From NCBI RefSeq assembly GCF_031844845.1, contig NZ_JAVRMB020000042.1:1-6651 (forward strand): 6,651 bases of DNA, given 5' to 3'. The position numbers and the translations under genes were made by a program. Source of the DNA: Endozoicomonas sp031844845 (GTDB lineage: Bacteria; Pseudomonadota; Gammaproteobacteria; Pseudomonadales; Endozoicomonadaceae). This document shows, piece by piece, positions 1 through 5,608 of this stretch. Positions within the stretch are counted from its first letter, which is position 1. Each line of letters begins with the position of its first letter. Below the pieces are notes generated by a model. The model was not told the origin of the DNA. It saw only the letters and a list, made by a program, of their open reading frames with translations, and did not search any database.

Positions 1-23
1 ATGATCAGACAGGTATTGAGACC

Positions 24-350
24 ATGGAGTTGTTTGGTATAAGAGATCTGCGGGAGCGGATGGGTGATCTCTCCCGTACTGCAGAAGCCGGAAAGCTTGC
101 CGTGATTACCAGGCACGACAGACCCCTGATGGCAGGCATTCCGTTTAACGAGAGTTTATTTCAGGAAGGTGTCCATATCTGCCTGGCGGTCCATCTTTTT
201 TCCCAGGGCGTCATTACTCCGGCAAAGGCCGCCAGAATGGCCGGATTACCTTTGGAATCCTTCTTTCGGAAACTGGGACACCTTGGGGTACCGGTGGTGG
301 ATTATGACCTGGACGAACTGGAGCAGGAGCTAAAAAACCTTGGAGGCTAA
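24..350 (+). CDS. Phd/YefM-like plus UPF0175-like fused antitoxin-type protein
   Basis: A 108-residue protein. Residues 1-41 (MELFGIRDLRERMGDLSRTA onward, then AVITRHDRPLMAGIPF) look like the DNA-binding fold of Phd/YefM antitoxins, including the typical GIRDLR start and the 'VITRHDRPLM' strand. Residues about 50-108 resemble UPF0175: a helix-turn-helix-like segment (VITPAKAARMAGLPLESFFRKL, about 63-84) and the characteristic GVPVVDYDLDELEQEL tail. Both families are known or suspected antitoxins and autoregulators. The ATG at 24 fits the usual Phd-type start; the frame is open upstream to the window edge and the ribosome site is weak (AGG at 11-13), so an earlier start cannot be excluded. No toxin follows: the next 280 bases hold only repeats. 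A partner, if there is one, would lie to the left, outside the window. Family assignment is by eye. Confidence 0.8.
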   Translation: MELFGIRDLRERMGDLSRTAEAGKLAVITRHDRPLMAGIPFNESLFQEGVHICLAVHLFSQGVITPAKAARMAGLPLESFFRKLGHLGVPVVDYDLDELEQELKNLGG

Positions 351-382
351 CAGAAGACTGGCGCCGTATCGAAAAACGCCTT

Positions 383-413
383 GACCTCGTTCCCACGGTC
401 CCCGTGGGAATGC
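383..413 (+). repeat. REP-like palindromic repeat, copy 1
   Basis: Perfect 9-bp stem TTCCCACGG (390-398) and CCGTGGGAA (402-410) around the loop TCC, preceded by GACCTCG and followed by TGC. Copies at 2362-2392 and, inverted, at 2538-2566 share the flanks and the hairpin. It starts 32 bases after the antitoxin-like stop codon, so its transcript could fold and affect 3' end stability. There is no T run, so it is not a classical terminator. Confidence 0.85.
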
Positions 414-432
414 ATGCATAGCCAGCCATAAA

Positions 433-527
433 CCTGAATTCAGTAGTTGAACGCTCTATTTTCTCCAAAGCCCTTGGGGCAAAGTATCAGGCGTCTTCTT
501 GGGACTCACCTTTTGGTTGAATTCAGG
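433..527. repeat. Spaced 10-bp inverted repeat
   Basis: CCTGAATTCA at 433-442 and its exact reverse complement TGAATTCAGG at 518-527 enclose 75 bases. The flanks show no matching target duplication, so a mobile element is not demonstrated. It may be an old element remnant or chance; each arm carries an EcoRI-type GAATTC palindrome, which raises the chance of coincidence. Confidence 0.4.
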
Positions 528-625
528 ATCGCCATACGGTTTTTGCCAGGGACTACGGCTATTGGCTGCAAGCCGCGTCCTGGTGAGAACGCTAAGATTT
601 CCGAAAAAATCCGCATTCAACTGCG

Positions 626-633
626 GGGTTCAG
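626..633. repeat. Left target-site duplication of the MITE
   Basis: GGGTTCAG lies immediately left of the GTAA terminus and recurs exactly at 746-753, immediately right of the TTAC terminus. Eight bases is the duplication length known for the IS66 family. Confidence 0.85.
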
Positions 634-745
634 GTAACTGCTCATTTTTTACAGGAGAAATCGTAGGTTTTGACTTTTCGCTCACTATTTCACTGGGCTA
701 TAGCGACATTCTATCAGAATCTTCCTGTAAATTTTGAGCAGTTAC
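634..745. mobile_element. 112-bp MITE with IS66-like ends
   Basis: The terminal inverted repeats are 634-656 and 723-745. They share GTAACTGCTCA, then three mismatched bases, then TTTACAGGA, giving 20 of 23 matches. The element begins GTAA, ends TTAC, and is flanked by perfect 8-bp direct repeats GGGTTCAG (626-633, 746-753). GTAA ends and 8-bp duplications are established features of IS66-family insertion sequences. The interior is too short for a transposase, so it is a non-autonomous element that would be moved in trans. An inner TCGCT (678-682)/AGCGA (702-706) pair could extend the fold. On the minus strand it supplies codons 495-509 and the TAG stop (700-698) of the WD40 gene. The family is inferred from the ends only. 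Confidence 0.85.
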
Positions 746-2227
746 GGGTTCAGGTTGAACAGAGTCGTCTCTCTCCATGAAGATACGGAAGATATGGTCT
801 GAAGCGGTCGCCAGAGTTCTGCCATCGGGGCTGAGTTTGATGTGTCTTACACTGCTTTCATGCGGCAGCTTCTGCTGTTCCTTCAGGAGGCCTGCCTGAT
901 CAACGGTAAGGATGCAGGCACTGTTATCCTTGGAGACTATCAGGCGTTGCTGATCAGGGTAGATCTCTGGTCGTTGCCCAACATAATGTGTAACCTGATC
1001 CGACTTCACAAAGAGATCCTTCTCGTTAAGGGTATAAATAGTGGCGGTGTTATTCTTTTGGCTGGTTACCATCAGGTGGCGATCATTGCTGATGAAGCGG
1101 GTGAATATAATTTCAGCTAAATGCCGAATTTCCTGTTCTTTTATCCAACCGCCCGCCTTCTTACGAGTAAATATAAGGGAGCTGAGTCTATCATCAGTAC
1201 AGAGTACCAAGCAGCTGCCATTGTGATTGAATCCGCCCATTATGTGATCGTAAGTTTCCGGAATCAGTTTATTAATCTCCCAGTTGCCCTTATCACAAAC
1301 GAGGATATAGGAAAAACCTGACCTGGTAGCATACACTAGAGATTGGCTATCGGGGCTGAAAGCGCAGCCACCCATATTTCCTATAATATCAATTTTCCGG
1401 TGGGGCTCCCAAGTCTCTCTTTTTTTACCAAGCACATGGATATTGATTTTATGGGTGGAACTCGTCACCAGGGTGCAGCTATTGGGGCTAAAGTAGCTCT
1501 CAATAATCTCATCCACACCCTCACCCTTACTTATACTTATGAGTAACTGATCCTGGTTGGAACCTTCGAGCTTTCGGATCATGACCGATTTCTGCAACAC
1601 GGTAAGCAGGAAGCGGTCATCAGGACTGAAGCGGATTGTTTTAATTGCATCCTGATACGTGTTCGAGATGCGCTTCAGAAAATTGTTTTGCTCATCACTG
1701 AAAAATAAGGTCCTCTTACTGATCCATCCCGTATCTGTAGGAGTAACATTGTAGGTTGCCAGGTGGTTATCGTGGCTGAAGCGTGAGGATCCAGGTTTGG
1801 CGTTCTTAATTAAAATATTGCTCAATTGATCTTCATGAAAATCGCAGACCAAGGCTTTATTATCTTGGGTCCCAATCACCAGTTTGCGGCTATCGGGGCT
1901 GAAATTGGGGGGGCATATAAATTTGTGTTGGTGTTCAATGCTGCCGGTGTTTAACCAGGTGTCATTCTTGGAAGTGAAGATTTTGACATTTTTGCCGGAG
2001 GCAATCGCCAAGTGGCGGCTATCGGGGCTGTATATGAGGTGGGAGATTATGACTGGAAAGAAATATTTTATCACCTCTTCCTTCTGCAGAATGTTTGCCG
2101 TTCTACTGCGCCATTGAGAGCCATGGACATCCTCAGACGGTCCTCTGGTGGTCTGATTTAAAGGTTTCCCGTTTTGCCCTTGGTGCCTCATAACCATCGG
2201 GGTCGGTGGTCGGCCAGCTACATTCAT
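698..2227 (-). CDS. WD40-type beta-propeller repeat protein, C-terminus altered by a MITE
   Basis: A 509-residue protein with about ten blade motifs of the FSPDSR type. They begin near residues 66 (YSPDS), 109 (FSPDS), 150 (FSHDN), 200 (FSPDD), 246 (FSPNS), 290 (FSPDS), 333 (FNHNG), 378 (FISND), 422 (IYPDQ) and 465 (LSPDG). The spacing is 41-50 residues, as expected for propeller blades. Each motif is followed by a hydrophobic strand such as HLAIAS or KLVIGT. Residues 1-55 are not repeat-like; no signal peptide, membrane segment or catalytic domain is visible. WD40 proteins are usually binding scaffolds, and the partner here is unknown. The ATG at 2227 is supported by GGAG (minus strand, 2236-2233) with a 5-base spacer. 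Residues 495-509 (VTAQNLQEDSDRMSL) and the stop come from the inserted MITE. Without it the frame would end two residues after Pro494. The gene diverges from aceE and has no obvious operon partner. Confidence 0.9.
   Translation of the reverse strand: MNVAGRPPTPMVMRHQGQNGKPLNQTTRGPSEDVHGSQWRSRTANILQKEEVIKYFFPVIISHLIYSPDSRHLAIASGKNVKIFTSKNDTWLNTGSIEHQHKFICPPNFSPDSRKLVIGTQDNKALVCDFHEDQLSNILIKNAKPGSSRFSHDNHLATYNVTPTDTGWISKRTLFFSDEQNNFLKRISNTYQDAIKTIRFSPDDRFLLTVLQKSVMIRKLEGSNQDQLLISISKGEGVDEIIESYFSPNSCTLVTSSTHKINIHVLGKKRETWEPHRKIDIIGNMGGCAFSPDSQSLVYATRSGFSYILVCDKGNWEINKLIPETYDHIMGGFNHNGSCLVLCTDDRLSSLIFTRKKAGGWIKEQEIRHLAEIIFTRFISNDRHLMVTSQKNNTATIYTLNEKDLFVKSDQVTHYVGQRPEIYPDQQRLIVSKDNSACILTVDQAGLLKEQQKLPHESSVRHIKLSPDGRTLATASDHIFRIFMERDDSVQPEPVTAQNLQEDSDRMSL
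746..753. repeat. Right target-site duplication of the MITE
   Basis: GGGTTCAG, identical to 626-633. It lies inside the WD40 reading frame, where it encodes Pro-Glu-Pro (492-494) on the minus strand. This side therefore preserves the original coding sequence up to the insertion point. Confidence 0.85.
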
Positions 2228-2361
2228 ACAAGCTCCAATATTATCTATTATCTTAGAAGTACAATACGTAGACAGTTTTTCGAGGACTTAGTTCCCGTGC
2301 AGGGGAGTAGCTTCATACGAACGCCCGTTGTAATTATTCCTCAATATATTCCATTAACTAT

Positions 2362-2408
2362 GACCTCGTTCCCACGCTCTGCGTGGGAATGCGTACCGCA
2401 CCCGGTAC
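2362..2408 (+). repeat. REP-like palindromic repeat, copy 2, with adjacent small hairpin
   Basis: GACCTCG, then TTCCCACGC (2369-2377), loop TCT, GCGTGGGAA (2381-2389), then TGC. Compared with copies 1 and 3, the stem base pair next to the loop is swapped from G-C to C-G on both arms. This is a compensatory change that supports selection on, or propagation of, the hairpin. It is followed by a second short stem, GTACC (2393-2397) and GGTAC (2404-2408). Confidence 0.85.
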
Positions 2409-2517
2409 AAACTAAGCAGCCGTGTGAAACTCCGGTACACCCAGGCAGTGTGAGGTTGTCCCTCGTTCTCACCCATTGCCTGTCAATTCAGACTACGGAC
2501 TATCAGATGGCTCTGTG

Positions 2518-2566
2518 GCATACGGCAAGTTCCGTATGCATTCCCACGGGGACCGTGGGAACGAGC
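2518..2566 (-). repeat. REP-like palindromic repeat, copy 3, inverted, with adjacent hairpin
   Basis: Reverse orientation relative to copies 1 and 2. The stem is TTCCCACGG (2541-2549) and CCGTGGGAA (2553-2561) around GGA, with CGAG on the right; its reverse complement matches copy 1 from CTCG through GGGAATGCAT. A second perfect 8-bp hairpin abuts it: GCATACGG (2518-2525), loop CAAGTT, CCGTATGC (2532-2539). With copy 2 it forms an inverted pair about 205 bases long. Confidence 0.85.
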
Positions 2567-2618
2567 CAAGTTTGCCTTTTTGTTTCTGGCTGTCTCTTTT
2601 TGTTAACAGCAAAATAGC

Positions 2619-2633
2619 GGTTTTACTAAAACC
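2619..2633. repeat. Small perfect hairpin GGTTTT-act-AAAACC
   Basis: Six-base perfect arms around a three-base loop in the AT-rich part of the spacer. No T run follows on either strand, so it is a poor terminator. It could be a protein-binding palindrome or chance. Confidence 0.3.
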
Positions 2634-2678
2634 ATGTGAATTTACCCGAGCAGGACAAAACTTAAGTACTGATACTGA

Positions 2679-2708
2679 TTGCGGAAATTGCTTATGTTGT
2701 AGTTATAT
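2679..2708 (+). promoter_or_regulatory. Candidate aceE promoter overlapping the FNR box
   Basis: A -35-like TTGCGG (2679-2684) and a -10-like TTATAT (2703-2708) are separated by 18 bases. Initiation would fall near 2715, inside the FNR box, as expected for repression. A second possibility is TTGGTG (2782-2787) with TAACAT (2806-2811), also 18 bases apart, which would place the FNR box far upstream. Both are weak matches; the choice is inference. Confidence 0.27.
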
Positions 2709-2713
2709 TGCTA

Positions 2714-2727
2714 TTGATTGACATCAA
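2714..2727. promoter_or_regulatory. FNR/Anr-type binding site
   Basis: TTGAT-TGAC-ATCAA matches the FNR/Anr consensus TTGAT-N4-ATCAA exactly, and the symmetry extends one more base on each side (ATTGAT...ATCAAT). It lies 185 bases upstream of the aceE start. FNR is known to lower pyruvate dehydrogenase expression without oxygen in E. coli, so an oxygen-responsive role here is plausible. Direction of control depends on the unmapped transcription start. Confidence 0.65.
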
Positions 2728-2737
2728 TGCTTTTCAG

Positions 2738-2762
2738 AATCTGCGGGTTAAGCGGATTTTTT
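2738..2762 (+). terminator. Hairpin with T run in the aceE leader (possible terminator or attenuator)
   Basis: AATCTGC (2738-2744) can pair with GCGGATT (2752-2758) with one G-U pair around a seven-base loop; six T residues run from 2757 to 2762. Two further weak pairs can extend the stem. No gene lies directly upstream on this strand. If transcription starts upstream, at or before the FNR box, this could attenuate aceE; otherwise it would stop read-through from the left. The stem is short, so support is modest. Confidence 0.35.
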
Positions 2763-2912
2763 CTGGTTTATTTCAATAGATTTGGTGTTTGTGGTGATCA
2801 GCCATTAACATAAGCGATCATTTGATGGGCTGTCTGGCAGGTTCTTGTTACTTTCCCTGTTTATTATTTTTTCAAACCTGGAGCAGCTCGACTGATTTCG
2901 GAGCCGATTTGT

Positions 2913-5570
2913 ATGCATGATATCGACCCTTTAGAAACCCGGGAATGGCTGGAAGCACTGGATTCCGTACTTGAGCAGGAAGGTGAAGACCGTGCGCACT
3001 TTCTGCTGACCCGTCTTTCCCAGCATGCCCGCGCCAAAGGTACTCAGCTGCCTTACGCCATTACTACACCGTATCGCAATACGATTCCACTGGAAAAAGA
3101 AGCCCGGATGCCCGGCGACCTGTTTATGGAGCGTCGAATTCGCTCTCTGGTTCGCTGGAATGCACTGGCCATGGTTATGCGCGCCAATAAGAAAGACAGC
3201 AGTCTGGGCGGGCATATCTCTTCTTTTGCTTCCAGTGCCACGCTTTATGATATTGGCTATAACTACTTCTTCCATGGCCATGAGAGTGACCGTGAAGGTG
3301 ACCTGGTTTACTACCAGGGTCACGTGGCTCCGGGTATCTATTCCCGTGCTTTCCTGGAAGGCCGCCTGAGCGAAGATCAGCTGGATAACTTCCGTCAGGA
3401 AGTGGATGGCAATGGTCTTTCGTCCTACCCGCACCCTAAGCTAATGCCTGAGTTCTGGCAGTTTCCAACGGTTTCCATGGGTCTTGGCCCACTGCAGGCT
3501 ATTTATCAGGCTCACTTCATGAAGTACCTGATCAACCGTAACATGGCTCCGGATCAGAACCGTAAGGTCTGGGCATTCCTGGGTGATGGTGAGATGGATG
3601 AGCCAGAATCCCTGGGTGCTATCTCTCTGGCCGGTCGTGAGAAGCTGGATAACCTGATCTTCGTGGTGAACTGTAACCTGCAGCGTCTGGATGGTCCGGT
3701 TCGTGGTAATGGCAAAATCATTCAGGAGCTGGAAGGTGTCTTCCGGGGTGCTGGCTGGAACGTTATTAAGGTGGTCTGGGGCCGTCACTGGGATCCACTG
3801 CTGGCTCAGGACAAACATGGCAAGCTTCAGGAAGTGATGGATAAAGCCGTTGATGGTGATTACCAGAACTGTAAGGCCAAGGGTGGCGGCTGGACTCGTG
3901 AGAACTTCTTTGGGCGTGACCCGGAATCTCTGAAGCTGGTTGAGCACTTATCCGATGATGATATCTGGCGTCTCAACCGTGGTGGTCACGATCCATACAA
4001 GATGTACGCGGCTTATCATGAAGCGGTTAACCATAATGGTCAGCCTACGGTAATCCTTGCCAAGACGGTTAAAGGTTACGGTACCGGTGCCACGGGTGAG
4101 GCTGCCAACATCAGCCATAACGTTAAGAAACTGCCCATTGAGGATCTGAAGCACTTCCGTGATCGTTTCGATCTGCCCATCAAAGACGATGACATTGAAT
4201 CCCTGCCTTACTTCAAGCCAGACGCTGACAGCCCTGAAATGAAGTACATGCGCAAACGTCGGGAGAAACTGGGTGGTTTTATTCCCCAGCGTCGTCGTGA
4301 AACCGACATTAAGCTGGAAATGCCTGCACTGAGTGCTTTTGAAGCGGTGACGAAAGGCAGTGGCGAGCGTGAAATCTCCACAACGATGGCTTATGTCCGT
4401 ATCCTGGGTGTTCTGGCCAAAGACAAGAGCCTTGGCAAGTACATTGTTCCGATCATTCCTGATGAAGCACGTACCTTTGGTATGGAAGGGATGTTCCGTC
4501 AGCTGGGCATATACTCTGCTGAAGGTCAGAACTATGAGCCGGTTGATTCCGATCAGGTCATGTTCTACAAGGAATCCAAGCAAGGTCAGATTATCGAAGC
4601 CGGTATTAACGAAGCGGGTGCTCATGCCGCGTGGATTGCTGCGGCAACGTCCTACAGCAACAACAACGTGCCGATGATTCCGTTCTATGCTTTCTACTCC
4701 ATGTTTGGCTTCCAGCGTACCGGTGACCTGGCATGGGCTGCGGGAGATATTCAGGCTCGTGGTTTCCTGATTGGTGCTACGGCGGGTCGTACGACCCTGA
4801 ACGGTGAAGGTCTGCAGCATCAGGATGGTCACAGCCATATTCTGGCCTCGACGGTACCTAACTGCGTCAGTTACGACCCGACCTATGGCTATGAAATGGC
4901 CGTTATCATTCAGCACGGCTTGCAGCGTATGTACGGCGATGGTGAGAATGTGTGGTACTACATTACTGCCATGAATGAAAACTACCGTCAGCCAGCGTTG
5001 CCAGAAGGTCCTGAAGTGATCGAAGGCATTCTCAAAGGTCTTTATAACGTTGAAGAAAACTCCCGTAACCAGGGGCTGAAAGTGCAGCTGATGGGTTGCG
5101 GTACTATCCTTCAGGAAGTTCGTGCAGCCGCCGACATTTTGCGTGATGAATTTAACGTTGAATCTGACATCTGGAGTGCCACCAGTTTCAATGAGCTGGC
5201 CCGTGATGGTAAGAATGCCAGACGTCACAATATGCTGAATCCGGAAGCTGAACCACAGGTCAGCTGGGTTGCGAAGCAACTGTCTGGCCGCAAAGGCCCC
5301 GTGATTGCTGCTTCTGACTACATGAGCCTCTATGCCAGCCAGATCCGTGAATTTGTTCCGGCGACATTTGTGACTCTGGGTACTGATGGTTTTGGTCGTT
5401 CCGATACCCGTGAACAGCTGCGTCGCTTCTTTGAAGTAGATCGTTACTTCGTCGTAGTCGCTGCCCTGTACGCGCTGGTTCAGGATGGTGAGCTGGAGGC
5501 TTCTGTTGTCAGTGCGGCCATCAAGAAGTTTGATATTGACCCAACCAGGGCTAACCCTCTGTACTGCTGA
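2913..5570 (+). CDS. aceE: Pyruvate dehydrogenase E1 component (homodimeric type)
   Basis: An 885-residue thiamine-diphosphate enzyme that decarboxylates pyruvate and passes the acetyl group to the lipoyl arms of E2; cytosolic, part of the pyruvate dehydrogenase complex. Length is close to E. coli AceE (887) and the protein aligns by eye throughout. Visible motifs: GDGEMDEPES (224-233) and NCN (253-255), the cofactor/Mg site; His402 in ISHNVKK, matching the mobile-loop His407 of E. coli; Glu567 in GINEAG, matching the catalytic Glu571; HQDGHSH (636-642), matching the His640 region. Blocks such as NFRQEVDGNGLSSYPHPKLM and GTDGFGRSD are also family-typical. The N-terminus (DPLETREWLEALDSVLEQEG) corresponds to the segment that in E. 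coli contacts E2. GGAG at 2900-2903, 9 bases before ATG, supports the start. aceF begins 38 bases after the TGA, so the two are probably co-transcribed. Frequent CGT, GGT and CTG codons suggest high expression. No lesions seen. Confidence 0.99.
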   Translation: MHDIDPLETREWLEALDSVLEQEGEDRAHFLLTRLSQHARAKGTQLPYAITTPYRNTIPLEKEARMPGDLFMERRIRSLVRWNALAMVMRANKKDSSLGGHISSFASSATLYDIGYNYFFHGHESDREGDLVYYQGHVAPGIYSRAFLEGRLSEDQLDNFRQEVDGNGLSSYPHPKLMPEFWQFPTVSMGLGPLQAIYQAHFMKYLINRNMAPDQNRKVWAFLGDGEMDEPESLGAISLAGREKLDNLIFVVNCNLQRLDGPVRGNGKIIQELEGVFRGAGWNVIKVVWGRHWDPLLAQDKHGKLQEVMDKAVDGDYQNCKAKGGGWTRENFFGRDPESLKLVEHLSDDDIWRLNRGGHDPYKMYAAYHEAVNHNGQPTVILAKTVKGYGTGATGEAANISHNVKKLPIEDLKHFRDRFDLPIKDDDIESLPYFKPDADSPEMKYMRKRREKLGGFIPQRRRETDIKLEMPALSAFEAVTKGSGEREISTTMAYVRILGVLAKDKSLGKYIVPIIPDEARTFGMEGMFRQLGIYSAEGQNYEPVDSDQVMFYKESKQGQIIEAGINEAGAHAAWIAAATSYSNNNVPMIPFYAFYSMFGFQRTGDLAWAAGDIQARGFLIGATAGRTTLNGEGLQHQDGHSHILASTVPNCVSYDPTYGYEMAVIIQHGLQRMYGDGENVWYYITAMNENYRQPALPEGPEVIEGILKGLYNVEENSRNQGLKVQLMGCGTILQEVRAAADILRDEFNVESDIWSATSFNELARDGKNARRHNMLNPEAEPQVSWVAKQLSGRKGPVIAASDYMSLYASQIREFVPATFVTLGTDGFGRSDTREQLRRFFEVDRYFVVVAALYALVQDGELEASVVSAAIKKFDIDPTRANPLYC

Positions 5571-5608
5571 GTCTGGACCTGTAAATTGAATACTGGAAGG
5601 TATTAGGA

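Larger units (their letters stand above)
351..633. other. Gene-poor spacer with repeats
   Basis: No convincing gene was found between the antitoxin-like gene and the MITE. The stretch contains a GTTCCCACG palindrome just after the antitoxin stop and a 10-bp inverted repeat (433-442/518-527). An open frame from 447 runs through the MITE and shows no recognisable domain. The last bases before the MITE would have been the native 3' end of the WD40 gene on the minus strand: a TGA in its frame lies at 619-617. Confidence 0.6.
2228..2912. other. Divergent intergenic region between the WD40 gene and aceE
   Basis: 685 bases without a convincing gene. From left to right it holds the WD40 5' leader, an inverted pair of palindromic repeats (2362-2566), a small hairpin GGTTTT-act-AAAACC (2619-2633), a possible promoter, a perfect FNR/Anr box, a hairpin with a T run, and about 150 bases of leader before aceE. 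The open frames here (2174-2617 and 2476-2721) are translations of the repeats, with no ribosome site or domain. E. coli has pdhR upstream of aceE; no such gene is here. Confidence 0.7.

Noticed and set aside
447..737. 96-residue plus-strand frame, including an LGTHLLVEF stretch that faintly resembles the start of AdoMet decarboxylase (SpeH)
   Set aside because: The match is only about nine residues, the following sequence does not fit, there is no good ribosome site, and the frame runs through the inverted repeat and into the MITE.
383..2566. CRISPR array made of the GTTCCCACG palindromes
   Set aside because: There are only three copies, in mixed orientation and far apart, with no regular spacers and no cas genes.
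2174..2617. 147-residue plus-strand frame containing TSFPRSAWECVP and VCIPTGTVGT
   Set aside because: These peptides are translations of the palindromic repeats. The frame also overlaps the start of the WD40 gene on the other strand, and no domain is visible.
2476..2721. 81-residue plus-strand frame in the spacer
   Set aside because: It crosses repeat copy 3, lacks a ribosome site and recognisable features, and ends in the FNR box.
2788..2806. TGGTGATCAGCCA as a PdhR or CRP operator
   Set aside because: Only the central TGATCA is symmetric; it does not fit the PdhR (TTGGT-N3-ACCAA) or CRP (TGTGA-N6-TCACA) pattern well enough.
3948..5279. 443-residue minus-strand frame opposite aceE
   Set aside because: It is a shadow of the strongly codon-biased aceE gene; its protein shows no domain and it has no context as a gene.
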